Positions 9,930-22,915 of a stretch of DNA of 64,000 bases are shown here, piece after piece. Below the pieces are notes generated by a model. That model saw only the letters and a program-made list of their open reading frames with translations. It was not told the origin of the DNA and made no database searches. Every line of letters starts with the position of its first letter. Within the stretch, counting starts at the first letter, position 1. Source of the DNA: Phascolarctos cinereus. Its lineage: Eukaryota; Chordata; Mammalia; Diprotodontia; Phascolarctidae. The DNA is taken from NCBI RefSeq assembly GCF_002099425.1, contig NW_018343954.1:20545501-20609500 (forward strand), given 5' to 3'. The position numbers and the translations under genes were made by a program.

Positions 9930-12270
9930 AGTAGAATTTACATTTGCAACCCCTATCAATACACTGTATGCCTCTGAAGCTTTGCTTTAGGAATTTGCCT
10001 ATGAAAGCTTTCATGTTTTCTTCTTGTACTTTTATAAAGGATATCCCCAGAGCAGATCTGGGACATTCTCAAAAATATTTTCCAGAAGTGAAGGAATAGA
10101 CATGTATTTGGTAGTTGCAGATTGCTTCTTTTTCAGTTTTATGTGATAATAATATCTTTTATGTTTTCCATTCTTTTTCATTTTTTCTTATTTGAGATAC
10201 CTAGAAAATTTATCTACAAATGTATTGTAAAATTGTGTTTTCTATGCATCAAGAAGGTGCAATCATCCTTTCTTGTCTCCTTAAACATCTAAATCACCTA
10301 AATAAAGTATTTCCCCTCACGTTGCTGATGAGAATAGATCACTACCGAATCCTGATTAGATCTCTTATATTTTATTTATATTTGTGTTCTTTCTTCCATT
10401 TTCCTCTATAAAACTCTCTGTGGGATCTAGACTGATTGAACCTCCTGTCACATGTTCTGTAGGCTCCGCCCCAATGCTTTGCACAAAGTGGCCATTAAAT
10501 GTGTTTTTTTTCAATTGAAATCCACTGTTTCTCCCTGAACTGCTATTTTCTATTTAGTTAGTTAATCAGTACTACTTGTAATATTCCAGCATCTGCCTCT
10601 GCACATGAGCTAATGCACTGAACCAGTATTCTCCTTGGCTACCGAGAAAATACTTTACTGGCTAAGCCTGTATATGTGTTCTTTCTGCTTCCTCATTTTA
10701 ATTACTATTTTGCATCAGTTAAACTTCAATAAATGTTGATAGAATCAATGATTGTACTTTTATTCATTGCTTCTTTTGGGGAATCATTCAGTTTTTTAAA
10801 ATGTTGGACCAAAGCATCTATAGATAGTTTACAGGAAATCCTTACCTTTTGTCCTTATCCTTCAAATGTAATGTTAATTTCAGTCTAGCTGATTGATGAT
10901 TTTATTGGCTGCCTATAGGCAGCTGATTAAAAATGATTAGTATATCTATAATTGGATTTTTTTTTCTGTTAAGATATAGTTTCTTTTAGGGATTCTTTTT
11001 TACTTGTTTGTTTGTATATGCCTATGATGATTGGTGCTCACTGTTCCTGGCACAGTCCAACTCTATTCTTGAGAGTAACATTTATAAAGCATAAGCATGG
11101 TTCTCTTGAGTAGTCTATAAGCCTTGGCCCCTCTCATTTCTTATGTCCAACCCTATTTTCCATTAAAAAATTCACTTACCTTCTTGGTTTCCTTGTCTAT
11201 AATATGTAGCTTTTGTTCTACCTAACTTACGAGGTTGTTATGAAGAGCAAATGTGGACATATATAAAAATATTTTGTAAAATATTAGTTTGATATTGGTT
11301 CAAGATATTTTCCATTTCATTTGGAGGCTCTTTATGCAGAGGGACAATAAAGAAGGGGATAACAAGAATATCTTGAGCCAAATATTAAAGTAGTACAACC
11401 TGGCTAAGTACGATTATGTCAGAGAGGAATGAATACTATAGATCTCACCCAAATGTCTTGGTCAATAGACTGAAAAATCAAAGCAAGAGCAAAAATGCTT
11501 TTTCAATAGAAATAGATTTAGATGATAAAATGCCCTCTTTTTATTCCAGGTTGAAAGAGCATAATAATATTCTTTATAATATTTCTAAAAATGATTCAGC
11601 CTAGAAATTATTTTGGTGGGAAAAAGTTTTTTTTTTTCACAAAGTAGTATACACAGTACCCTATGAGTGCACTTCATTTCATTAATGTCTGGTTTTTTTT
11701 TTTTCTTGATGTGCATTGTGGTAGCTTTGATTTGAATGTTAAGATTCTCAAGTGATCTTTTTTTGTCTTCATTGCACATTTCATCCCCGTAAAGTTACAA
11801 AGCGTTAAAGCCATACTCCAGCAATTCTGATTAGAGCAAAATAGCCTGGGCACTCAAGCCTTAATCAAAGGCTTTGCCTGCCCATATTTATATACGGAAC
11901 TCAAAAGAGATATTTGCCAAATCAAGAAATCTTAAAACTTAAATCCTTTAGAAATAGTGACATAATATACACTTGTTTTTAATTCCTTGTGTTCTAGGAT
12001 GGACATGAAATCACAAATCCTATTATTATAAAACCAACTTCTCTGAAAAGCCTCCAAAGAAAAAAGACAGTGGTTCAATCAACACCTATTCAAATTATTC
12101 TACCCTAAGTATGTGTAGATCACTTAATTGTTGGTGATATAGGGGCATGCAGGAAATAGAAGTCACGCCTTGGTCCTTAAAAGATAGTTGATTTGGGGAA
12201 CATTGCTTTTTGAAAAGTGTTTGTTCAAATTTAAGGGCCAAAAGTGATAAATAACTGATTACTGTATGAA
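9930..12270. other. Mostly unique sequence, no gene recognised
   Basis: No repeat family recognised over 2.3 kb except short AT tracts. Short open frames (10220-10411 plus, 11416-11604 plus, 12095-12277 minus) carry no recognisable domain. The block 11800-11900 (around 'gccttaatcaaaggctttgc') and 10620-10740 look less eroded than their surroundings and could be conserved non-coding DNA; this is a guess from base composition only. Confidence 0.45.
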
Positions 12271-12274
12271 AATT

Positions 12275-12370
12275 CACTGTGTGAAACTAGTCATTTACCT
12301 TTTTGGGGCTCAGTTTCCCCACCTGTATTGGATTAACCTTTCTCTAATGTCTTTTTTCACCCTGAAATCC
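12275..12370 (+). repeat. MIR-type SINE fragment
   Basis: 'tcatttacctttttggggct', 'cagtttccccacctgtattg', 'gattaacctttctctaatgt' is the plus-strand MIR core and 3' part. Confidence 0.6.
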
Positions 12371-13781
12371 TTGACCTACTCTCTATACCACATGAAATTC
12401 CTATAAGTTGGATTCCAAATTAAGGAGGAAATTGTGGTGTCCAAGAGAAACATTCACTTTAATACGGAAAATGATTCTTATTAAAGAAGGTTGAACAGTT
12501 AATTTATTCTCAAAAGCTCCGCAAAAGCAGATGAAAATAAATGACTTAGTATTTGGTACAAAAACAAAACAAAGACAGATTCCAATATAATATGTCCAAT
12601 GCAATATGATCAAAGAGATCAGAATCTCCTGGTAATCTTGAAGTCTGGTAGGCATTACCAACTGGTTTCTGCAACTGTACCTCATCTGCTGTCATACTAC
12701 ACTATTTTCCCCAGTCTTCTTAGGAGGGACAGCAGCACAATCTAAACACTGTCATCTTTCTAGCTTATACTAGGGTTTTGACTATGGACAAAACTTTTCC
12801 CCACTTCTCTCCACAGGTACTGCATTGTCACCATTTCTTTTACCTATTTAATTCTTAAGAAAATGAAGAATAATTCTTTTTTTAGTAAAAATATTAATTA
12901 ATTTATTTTTAGTTTTCAACATTCACTTCCATAAGATTTTGTGTTCCAAATTTTCTTCCCATCTCTCCCCACCACAAGACAGCATGCATTCTGAATACCC
13001 CTTCCCCTGGTCTTACCTGCCTTCTATCACACCCCCCTTCTCTTATCCCCTTCTCCTTCTGTTTTCCTGTAGGGCAAGATAGATTTCTATACCACATTGC
13101 CTGTATATCTTAATTACCAGTTGCCTATAAAAACAATTTTAAAATTTTATTTTATTTTATTTCACTTTATATTTTTATTTTTTATTTTTAAATTTTATTT
13201 TTTAAATAAATTTTATTTTTGAAACTTTGGGCTCCAAATTCTCTCCCTTCCTCCCTGGCTACCCATCCTTATTGACAAGGCAACCAACTCGATACAGTTT
13301 ATACATGTGTAGTCACGCAAAACATGTCCATAATGGTCATGTTGGCAAAAACTAACTACACTTCTCTTCATCCTACCCCATCCTCCATTTATTATATTCT
13401 CTACTTTGACCCTGTCCCACCTCAAAAGTTTTTGCTTTTGATTACCCCCTCTCCCAATCTGCCCTCCCTTCTATCATTCCCCCCTCTCTTATACTTCCCC
13501 CACCCATTTTCCTATAAGGTAAGATATATTTCCATACCCAATTGAGTATGTATGTTATTCCTTCCTTAAACCAAATCCAATGAAAGTAAGATTCATTCAT
13601 TCCCTCTCACCCTCCCCACTCTTCCTCTCCATGGTAAAAGATTTTTCTTCCTCTTTTTGCGAAACAATTTACCCCATTCTACTTCTCCCTTTCTCCTTCT
13701 TCCAGTACAATCCCCTCCCACCCCTTTATTATATTTTTTAGATATCATCCCTTCATATTCAACTCATCCTGTGCCCTCTGT

Positions 13782-13812
13782 CTATATATATATATATATA
13801 TATACATATATA
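13782..13812. repeat. (TA)n tract within HAL1-B 3' UTR
   Basis: TA array interrupted by 'catata', at the position where the sister copies carry TATC or GATA arrays. Confidence 0.85.
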
Positions 13813-13929
13813 TTCCTTCCAATTATCCCAATACTGAAAAAGGTTTCATGAGTTACAAATATCATCTTTCCATGTAGGAATGCAAACAATTCAACTTTGA
13901 TAGGTCTGTTACATTTTCTCTTTCCTTTT

Positions 13930-15043
13930 CACCTTTTCGTGTTTCTCTTGAGTCTTGTATTTGAAATTCAAGTTTTCTATTCAGTGCTGGTCTTTTCATC
14001 AAAAATGCTTGAAAATCCTCTATTTCACCGAATTTCCATTTCTTTCCCTGAAGGATTATGCTCAGTTTTGCTGGGCAGTGATTGATTCTTGGTTATAATC
14101 TTACTTCCTCGGGCCCCCAGATTATGATATTCTAAGCTCTCCAGTCCCTTAATGTAGATGCTGCTAGATCTTGTGTTATCCTGATTGTGTTTCCACAATA
14201 CTTGAATTGTTTCTTATTCTAGTTGCTTGCAGTATTTTCTCCTTGACCTAGGAGCTCTGGAATTTAGCTATAATATTCCTAGGACTTTTCTTTTGGAGAT
14301 CTATTTCAGGAGGTGATAAGTAGATCCTTTCAATTTCTATTTTACCCTCTGGTTCTAGAATATCAGGGCAATTTTCCTTGATGATTTCCTGAAAGATGCT
14401 GTCCAGGATCTTTTTTTTTTTTTAAATTTTTAAATTTTTTTTTATCATGGCTTTCAGGTCATCCAATACATTTTAAGTGATCTCTCCTGGATCTATTTTT
14501 CAGGCCAATTGTCTACCCAATGAGATATTTCATGTTGTCTTCTATTTTATGCAGTCTTTTGGTTTTGTTTTACAGTTTCTTGATTTCTCATAAAGTCATT
14601 AGCTTCCATCAGCTCCACTCTAATTTTTAAGGAAGATTTTCTCTAGTGAGCATTTGCACTTCCTTTGCCATTTGACCAGTTCTGTTCTTTAAGGCATTCT
14701 ACTCCTCATTGGCCTTTTAGACCTCTTTTGCCATTTGGGTTAATCTATTTTTTAAGGTGTTATTTTCTTCAGTATTTTTTTCGGTCTTCTTTAGCAAGCT
14801 GTTGACTTATTTTTCATGATTTCCCTGCAACACTCTCATTTCTCTTCCCAGCTTTTCCTCTGCTTCTCTTACTTGCTTCTCAACATCCTTTTTGAGCTCT
14901 TCCTTGGCTTGGGACTGATTCATATTTTTTCTTGGAGGCTTTGGATATAGGAGCTTTTATGTTGTCTTCTTCTGATTGTATGTTTTAATCTTTGTCATTA
15001 AAGTGAGATTCTATGGTCTGACTTCTTTGTTCTGTTTACTCAT
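13930..15043 (-). pseudogene. HAL1-B ORF1 remnant
   Basis: Collinear with the ORF1 of the other copies from the position of the start ATG (complement of cat at 15041-15043) to the C-terminal end, but without any long open frame. The antisense of coiled-coil and C-terminal-domain codons can still be followed (for example the region complementary to 'PGEKLGREMRV' near 14840 and 'KLSIIL' near 14060). A T-rich insertion lies near 14411-14440 and the family stop is not kept. Dead copy. Confidence 0.75.
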
Positions 15044-15979
15044 GTTCCCAGCCAATTACTTTAGTTATAAACTCTTTGTTAAAGTAAGGGTCTGCATCCA
15101 GTGTGGAAAATGAACTTTCCCAAGCTTCATGGGGTTTGTGCAGCTGTTTTCAGAGATACTTCTAGGGACCTATAAATTTTCAGTTCTTCCAAGGTGGTAC
15201 GATCAAGGGTGAGTTGTCTATTTCTTTCCTGGCCTGTGCTATGGTCTATGAGAGACCACAAGCACTCCTTTCTGCCTTGAAACTGTGAGGAGGATTCTCT
15301 CTTCTCTGCCACTATGAGCTCCATCACTTCAGCACTTCTCCTCAACCCAGGCCCACTACCCAGGACTGTGACTCAGATCCAAGCATGGGCAAAGCAAGAG
15401 AATCTTGCCTCAGTGCCAGCAAAGAGATCCCTGCAAGCCACCTTTCAAGAGCCACTTCCTCCCCCCCCCCCACCGTATGTGGGCTGACAGCTCCAGAAAA
15501 AGCTACCACACCAGCATTTTGCCAAGACTGGGACTGTACTGAGGTCCTCTCTCTCTGAGGTCTGACAAACCTTTCCTACTGACCTTCTAAGTTGTCTTTG
15601 CCATTTGTGGATTGAGAAGTCTGGAAATTACCATAGCTGTCTGTGATTCAGTCCCCTGAAACCTGCTTCAGGTTTGCTGAGGCCTGATCTTTGCCTTCCT
15701 GGCCCATGCTGAACTATGCTCCTCTCCTAGCCAGGCACAACAGACCTTTCTTCTCAACTATCCAGGTTGTCTTGTTTCACTCTATCTTTTTGTTGGTTCT
15801 GCTGCTCTAGAATTTGTTTAGAGACTTTTTTTTACAGGTATTTGGAGGGGTTTGGAGGAGATCTCAATCAAGTCATTGCTTTTATTCCAACATCTTGGCT
15901 CCACCCCAACAATAATTCTTCTTCACTAAAGTTTGGGAACCCTTGCCAAAAAGTACATGTTTAGAAAATCATAATAATA

Positions 15980-16250
15980 ATGGTAATCTAGTAATCACAA
16001 TTAACTATGATTTCTATAGTACTTACTATGTGCAAGATACTATGCAAAGTGCTTTACAATTATCTCATTTGATCCTCACCACAACCATTGGAGGAAAGTG
16101 CTATTATTATTTCAATTTTACAGTTGAAGAAACTGAGGCAAACAAGTTAAATGACTTGTCCTGGATCAGACAATTAATAAATGTCTGAGGCTGGATTTGA
16201 ATTTAAGTCTTCCTGACTCCAGGTCCCGCAATCTACTATCATACCTACTT
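15980..16250 (-). repeat. CORE-SINE (MON1 type), minus strand
   Basis: 'gcaaagtgctttacaattat', 'ctcatttgatcctcaccaca', 'gttgaagaaactgaggcaaa', 'ctgaggctggatttgaattt', 'cttcctgactccaggtcccg': complete antisense CORE-SINE with a TTATTATT-type end. The open frame through it (15943-16188) is incidental. Confidence 0.88.
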
Positions 16251-16379
16251 GCCTCTTGATCTGTTATTTTATTGGTATAAGGAAAATCATGGTGAGGAAA
16301 AGCCTTCTACCTAGGCAGGTTGTCACCTTTTCTGCAGATTATCACCTCTTAGAGTGGTCTTAAACTTTGAGAGATGTAA

Positions 16380-16480
16380 GTGCTTTCTTGGAATCACTCA
16401 GACAATATATGTTTGAGGTGGAATTTGAACACAAGCCTTTCTGATTCCCACCCCAGCTTTCTATGTTCTATACCATACCA
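16380..16480 (-). repeat. SINE fragment, minus strand
   Basis: 'gaggtggaatttgaacacaa', 'gcctttctgattcccacccc', 'ttctataccatacca' is the antisense B-box half of a tRNA-headed SINE. Confidence 0.55.
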
Positions 16481-18730
16481 TTCCTACAAAGCTCTATTCC
16501 AATTGCCCATGTCTCCCCACAGAGGCAGTTCTTTTGACAGTGCAAACATAAACCTACTAAGAGGCACTTTAAGAAAATTACATTGTAACTGTATGAGATT
16601 GTGAACCTCTTCTGGGTTATTTGTCATGTTTCAGTGTCCCAGCTCTTGTAGCAGTCTGGGAAGATGACTCAGAGATGATGGAATCATTGAAAAAGATATC
16701 TGGAGTATGGTGAATCCAAGTGGCATACCTTCAGATTTGGGTTGTAGAATGAAAGTATACATTGGTGTCTTGTAAGGAAAGGGGCCAACAAAAAAAATAA
16801 GGAAGCATTCACCTTCCCGGAATTTCTAGCCTTTAGTGTTACATAGTGCATTGCTCATAAGATGTGCTCAATCAATATTTGTTGAAGGAATACCCTTTGG
16901 AGCAATTCAGAGGAAGCATACTCCCTTATCTAAGACATAGCTCTTCAAATAATGAAGACAGCTAATACAACTTCCCTTAATATTCTTTCCTACTGTTATA
17001 CATCATCAGTTTCTTCAAATATGCTTCATATAATATAGTTCCCAGAAGCTTCACTGTTTTAGTCACTTTTCTGTTGTGAATCCATGTTTATTAATGTACT
17101 TTTACAATATGGTACCCGTTTTGAAAATCATGCTATAAGTATAGTCTCATAAGTACAGAGTGTAATAGGATCACTTACTGTGACATGGATACTATACCCA
17201 ATATTCCCTTAATGAAATTAAAGTATAATTGATTTATGTATATGTGTGTTAAAGTCATCCAATTGGAAGATCTCCAAGATCAAATAGACCATTAGATGGC
17301 AACCTTTCTGAAGCTGCATGCCAAGTCTTCATATTCACTACTTCATGAATGGAATTTGCTGGAAGGCTTCCAAGAGTATTTTATTAAATTGAAGATACCC
17401 TGGTAGGAGTAACCCCTGAAATGCTTATTCTCTAACACCTTAGTTATTAACTAACAATTTAGCTTGACCAGGACACAGGTTAGGTGTAAGGAAAGTAATA
17501 ATGGTAGCAATGGAGGTGGGAAAATGCCAAAGATAAGTTCTACAATTTTGTCACTCATCTATCCCCTTACATCAATTGATTAAATCACTTTAACTCATCT
17601 CATGGATCATTTTCATCACACGTGATATATGCTGCCAACCCCTAATCTTTTTCTGAGATGTACTTTGCATGTTTCAATGACACAAATAGTATTCCACACA
17701 ATTCATACTAAGGAGAAATTCACAATGTTGAAATCACTCTGCTTCTGTCAAATAGCTTTGAATCTGTCCCTTCCCAACCCTCTTTGTCACAATGAGGCTA
17801 GCTCCCTTATCAGATAATTATTAAAAGGAAAAGACAGCAATATCAACATTTTATAAGTTTTTAGCAACCAGAAATTGTGATATCTAAAATCAGACCAGTT
17901 TCAAAAACAGATGGATAGTATTGCTAATGAAATCAGTCAATTTAAGCTCAAATTGAGAAAGAAAAAATTAAGAGGAAAATTGAACACTTCTCACTAACAT
18001 CTTACATGTCATGCTACTTATTCAGATAATTATAGCCCCAAATTCAATATCTGAAATTGATATTATCTGGATTATCTAGACTGTCACCAAACTACAAGAG
18101 AATATATCACTGACAGGAAAATAAATGTGACATATTTTGGTGACATATTTTTGTAGCATGTTCAGATATATTTTTCCCCTCACAATCAGCCACAAACTTT
18201 TGAATTAGATATTGACAGCCAAATCATGGGAAAAAACTAGACCATCAAATTCCCTATTCCTTGGTCAATAGGAGCATCCATAGCTCTGCTTATAAGATTG
18301 TTGTAAGGAACCTGTCTTAAAAACCTAAAAATGCTTTATATATGTGAGCTTTTTTTTTTTTATTAGGGTTGATCTCATCAATTCGGTTGTTGTTTCCCCT
18401 AGTGGTAAAGGAAACTAAACCAATAATATATTGGCCAGTGTAATTATGTCCTTTTAGGATTCTCTCTAAAGCATCTGCTTAGTATGCTGGAAGCCTTCCT
18501 GTAGGTCTTTTAATAGTTCACGGATACTAGCACAATCTTTGGGCTGTTCATTTCTTGTTCTTATTTAAGTAACTGCAACATTTTCTTTTCAAGTTATACG
18601 CATTCTTAACAATATCTTGTAAGTACCTCCTTATTTGCAAAAGTATAGTAGGGTTGTTATTTGAGGTAAGAATGAGAATTGTGTGATCATTTCATAAGAT
18701 TACAAAAAAAAGCATACACTTGCAGACATT
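16480..18730. other. No gene recognised; short L2-like tail
   Basis: Largely unique. A decayed L2/MIR tail is visible near 16835-16900 ('agtgcattgctcataagatg', 'tgctcaatcaatatttgttg'). Nothing else recognised. Confidence 0.45.
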
Positions 18731-18734
18731 TAAC

Positions 18735-18800
18735 TAATTTTGTATCCCACTCTTCTTTCTTCTTCTTCTCCTTCTTCTCCTCCTCCTCTTCCTCCTCCTT
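18735..18800. repeat. Pyrimidine-rich (TTC/TCC)n tract
   Basis: Run of ttc and tcc triplets, purely C/T on this strand; polypurine-polypyrimidine tracts of this kind can form triplex DNA. Confidence 0.9.
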
Positions 18801-21160
18801 CATCTTTTTCTCAGGCTAATTTGAAAATCTCAACTGAATTGAATGGGTGAACATGAAGCAACACTGCTTTTTGTGAAGTTGGCCTAAGTTTCAAGAAATT
18901 TCTACCAAAGATGATTTCATATAAAATGGAATTTTTATGTAAGGTTACAATTAGGAAATGAGAGATTTTGACAGTATTTCACCTAGAGATTTTTTAAAAA
19001 TCTGAAATGCAGAACAAAACTGACTGTAGCAGCGTATGATCTGAAGAGTGAAACTGCCAGGTATTTATAATGGTAATGGGAATTGAGAACTTTTACTGTT
19101 GTCTTTTGTTCATGTATGTGTACACTACTGAATTCTAATTCAGATTATCTTTGTTAAGATGTTTAAAAATAAAATGCATTGTAATGTCTTGTATGCATAC
19201 AAATAATTACTAAATCAGTTTTCCCATCAAAAATCATAGGTTAACTATAATTTAAACTGTTAGAAAAACACATTATGCTATATTTCAATGAATTTGATAC
19301 AATACAGTATGCCTTTCTGAGCTTTCAGGATTGTAGGTTTGTAATGGTTCATGGCACTGCCAATAATGAGTCTGCAGGGAACTTTGTTATAAATGTCCCA
19401 ATTCTTTCATTTGCTCTATTCCCGGTGCATGCTGGGATGCCTAACTGTATGAAATCAAGCCATGGATTATCCATTTACTGCCACTTTATCCCAGGGGAAA
19501 TGAACTTGAAAACAAATAGGCTATGCTCTTGTAATAAATTCAGAGCAAAATGTGTTTGTATTCAAGTAAAGAAATGACAATGAGCCAACTTTATTTAGAA
19601 TTTGAAAACTTTGCTTTTTGCCAAAATACTGTAACTATTTACTGGCCAGAAACAAGTGGTAATTTTCTAAGTGAAGGATTCTGAAACAAGTACTTATGTT
19701 TCTATTTGAAATAATTTGTAAACATCTTTGATTACAAGAACAAGGAAACAAGATTGTTCCGATTTTTTTTTAACTTGTTATTGGTGGCATATAAAAGTCC
19801 ATTGAAATACTGAATAAGTCTAACACCTCAAATTCTTATCAATAAAAAAATGTAGGGAAAAAATGGGTTATTAAAATGTGTCATCCTCCTCCCCTATTCT
19901 CTCTAAATTATTACAACTTGAAAAAATTTAATTGAATGTTTCCTGTTTTACTATATGTTATTGATGCTATAAGCTCAGAATGATTAAAATGCCTAGAGAC
20001 CATATACCATCATTCCGGGTCATTAATTTAAGTGAGAAGTATAGAGCAATTCTAGCAAATTCATTTTAAAAGAATAACAAATTAAGATGCTATGCCTACT
20101 GTAATCCAGTCTGTCATTCAGGATTATAGCTGCCAGTAGGCTAACTTTGTCCAGAGGGGATGAACTGGGACAGATCAATCAGTTTTCAGAGCTTTTGTAA
20201 AAGTTGAACAGCTGGTGCTAAAAATTTCTCATCTTCACTGTGTAAGTGACCAACTCACCAGAGATTATGGATTAAACCATTAATGATAGCTAAGCTTAAC
20301 AAAATAGTGCTCCTCAAAGGTGATTTGATTAATTAGAAATCTAGTTTTAAGCATACTTCCAATGACATTTATTAGAAAAGATCATCTTTAAGCTTTTGAA
20401 TATAAATTAACTCTTCCTAATAATGGAAGCAAGGTCTTAAGATTGTATGGTAGCCTATAATTCAAGACTTCTGGGTTTCTGTCTTGGTTATACCTCATGG
20501 TTACTGAAGGCCCAGAAATGCTCCCTGTGTTTTCTGTAAAATTCTTTGAAATAACAGTAATTGTAATCCTTTGAGGCTTGCAAAGCATGTTTGTCGCAAC
20601 AAATCTGTGAGAATGAGGAAATATATACTTAGTTTATATCAATGACTGAAAGTTTGAAAAGTCAATGACAATATTAACTTTATGTATTTTCCCCTGGAAT
20701 GAATTAGATGCATATCATCTTCAAAGATGATAATGTCAACAACATCACTAACAGTGGATCAGAAGGCTCATAACTATAAATTAAATTTTATTGCATGCCC
20801 AAAGGGGCATTGAAAGGTACTACCTACTGGAGATTGGAACGAGAGTTCAGGACTACAGAAGACATGACACGGCCTACACTGATCACATTATATGAAAATT
20901 CTATGGTTAGCACTGATGTTTACCACATCAAAGGCCTATTATGTGCTGCTTTTACTCTTTGCCTTAGTGTAACAAGAGAAACTAAGATTGTAACAAGTTA
21001 TCTAACCACTTAGTGTCAGCTGTAGTCATTTCTTCAGAAATAACAATTCACCCACTTTGCTTTAGATCCTTACATTTTCTCTGCCTTCATCTATATACCT
21101 TTACTTAAGCATGTATTAAATGCTTTCTAATAATAATAGATAAATAGATATGGATCTATG
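18800..21160. other. Longest repeat-free block; no gene recognised
   Basis: No SINE, LINE or satellite seen across 2.3 kb. The longest frame is 100 codons at 19275-19577 (+), beginning MLYFNEFD, without a recognisable domain, signal peptide or upstream context; a 72-codon frame lies at 20795-21013 (+). Either could be chance. The stretch 20100-20310 is less AT-rich, with homeodomain-type attaat/taatga sites, and might be a conserved non-coding element. Confidence 0.45.
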
Positions 21161-21162
21161 TA

Positions 21163-21400
21163 TGTTTGTTGTTGTTCAGGCATTTCACTTGTGTCTAACT
21201 CTTTGTGACCTCATTTGCAGTTTTCTTGGCAAAGATCCTGGAATTGTTTGCCATTTCCTTCTCCAGCTCATTTGACAGATGAAGAAACTGAGGCAAACAA
21301 AATTAAGTGACTTGCCCAGGACCATACAGCTAATAAGTGCTTGAGGTTGGATTTGGATGTGGTCTTCCTGATTTCTGGCCTGGTGTTCTAATTACTTTAT
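21163..21400 (-). mobile_element. RTE-tailed SINE (RTESINE-like), minus strand
   Basis: Left end is (TTG)n, the complement of the (CAA)n tail, followed by 'tctaactctttgtgacctca', 'tttgcagttttcttggcaaa', 'gatcctggaattgtttgcca', 'tttccttctccagctcattt'. This is the RTE/BovB LINE 3'-end signature (compare ruminant BovB 'ggttgccatttccttctcc'). The body then continues into a CORE/tRNA-type SINE in antisense ('gaagaaactgaggcaaacaa', 'agtgacttgcccaggaccat'). Confidence 0.85.
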
Positions 21401-21429
21401 GTACTTTAGTCCTCTTTGCAGCTTTCAAT

Positions 21430-21610
21430 AGCATCATGAGATAGATTCTGCAGGCCTTATTATCCTGATTTTAATGATGGGGAAACTGAGGCTCAGAGAA
21501 GTTAAATGACTTGCTCATGGTTATATAAATAACGTGAAAGGCAGAAGGAATCCAGCTCTTCCTGGTTCCTAGTCAAGAACTCTCTCCACTGCATGACTCT
21601 GCCTCTCTAC
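21430..21610 (-). repeat. MIR relic, minus strand
   Basis: 'aatgatggggaaactgaggc', 'tcagagaagttaaatgactt', 'gctcatggttatataaataa', 'ctctctccactgcatgactc' are antisense MIR landmarks. Confidence 0.75.
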
Positions 21611-21704
21611 TTTGAGCAAAGTGAAGTGTTAAGTGCTGAGGGAATTACAAAAACAAAATGTTCTTACTCTAAAAAAGAGCTTACAATATAGTGTCTGAAT
21701 TGTC

Positions 21705-21810
21705 CTTGTCATTCTTCTAGGAACACACAGCAAACGTCTGAGGCTGGATTTCAACTCAGATTTTCATGATTCTGGGCCCAGTACTCTCTTCATAATACCA
21801 CCTACCTACA
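21705..21810 (-). repeat. SINE fragment, minus strand
   Basis: 'acacacagcaaacgtctgag', 'gctggatttcaactcagatt', 'gggcccagtactctcttcat' is the antisense head part of a tRNA-type or CORE-SINE. Confidence 0.6.
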
Positions 21811-21819
21811 AATCTTTTG

Positions 21820-22040
21820 CTCTGTTGTTCATGAGGGTGGAGAAAACGGTAAACAAACTATACTATAGACTTGCTTAGTTTCTTACAGGCCTGCCCATAA
21901 TCAATATGGCATGTACCTTAAGGAACAGATTAATATATAGTATTTAATGTATTAAATAGAAGTGTTGAAGTCACCTTTATTAAGGGTAAAAGTTCAGGAC
22001 TATGATTTTGTAATTATAATTGTATATGTATAACATATAC

Positions 22041-22072
<32 letters not shown>

Positions 22073-22690
22073 GTACACACACACACATACATATAACACA
22101 TAATTTCTATATGTTACTCAAATTAAAGTTGTGTAACCAGGTGGCTTGATTAAAAGCAAGGACTATATAGTCATCCAGATTCTTTGTGAAATTGGGATGA
22201 CAATTTGGAATGCTTTGCTGATAGCCTCCTAAAATAACTAAATTAAACATTAATAAATTAGAATAGTTTATCTCTAAACTCAAATCAATCTCAAAAATTA
22301 ATCAATAAATCTACAGGAGCCTCAGGTACGCACACAAAATTACTACTTCCACACTTCAAAGGATACTTGGCTTCAGCAATGTGGGTAGTCCTTCCACTGA
22401 TGTTAACTTTGACCTTAGTAAATGGTTTCATGTGCTGTTATCCACTACTTCCCAAATAAAATGTTATCCAAAAAGCATTGCAAAAAACAAACAAACAAAA
22501 GAAGTGGATGTAAAATGCTGATTATATCATTTGCTATTTTTAACCTCGCAGAAAATGGATTTTCATTGGGTTCTACTTCAGTCTCTGCAGTAGAGGTTAT
22601 TTAGAAGGGCAGAGGAGAGCTACCAGTGTGTATAGAGGTCAGAAAAAATTGTATAATGTAAGAGAAGTGCCATAGAATTATTTATTTTTT
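21820..22690. other. No gene recognised; TA/CA-rich tract
   Basis: Unique-looking AT-rich DNA holding a mixed (TACA)/(TA)/(CA) array at about 22030-22095. Short frames only. Confidence 0.5.
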
Positions 22691-22696
22691 TCACTC

Positions 22697-22915
22697 TAAA
22701 TGAAATAACATGGTGTAGTTGATAGTGAATTCAACTTGGAGAAGGAAGAGTGGTGTTCAAATTCTAGCTCTGCTCCTTATTAGCTGGGTTACTATGAGTA
22801 AGTCACTTATTTTCTTTGAACCTGATTCCTCATCTGTCAAATTCAGGTAATGAAAACTGTAATCATTAATTCACAGGGTTACTATGGAGCTTCAGTGAGA
22901 TAATATATATAACAT
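22697..22915 (+). repeat. CORE-SINE, 5' part split by HAL1-C
   Basis: 'aaataacatggtgtagttga', 'gtggtgttcaaattctagct', 'gagtaagtcacttattttct', 'ctgattcctcatctgtcaaa', 'cacagggttactatggagct', 'tcagtgagataatatatata'. Plus-strand CORE-SINE that stops at HAL1-C and continues after it. Confidence 0.85.

Larger units (their letters stand above)
12879..15910 (-). mobile_element. HAL1-B: near-full-length half-L1 retrotransposon
   Basis: About 3.0 kb, minus strand, same order as HAL1-A: right-hand 5' end (reverse complement of 'ggggtggagccaagatg'), 5' UTR, ORF1 region 13930-15043, duplicated purine-rich 3' UTR, A-rich tail at the left ('ttaattaatttatttttagt'). Flanking direct repeat aataattctt at 12869-12878 and 15911-15920 (target duplication, extending imperfectly by a few bases). 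More diverged from HAL1-C/-G than these are from each other, so an older or different subfamily. Confidence 0.88.

Noticed and set aside
19275-19577. 100-codon plus-strand frame as a real gene
   Set aside because: No domain, no splice or promoter context, and the length is possible by chance; mentioned only within the unique block.
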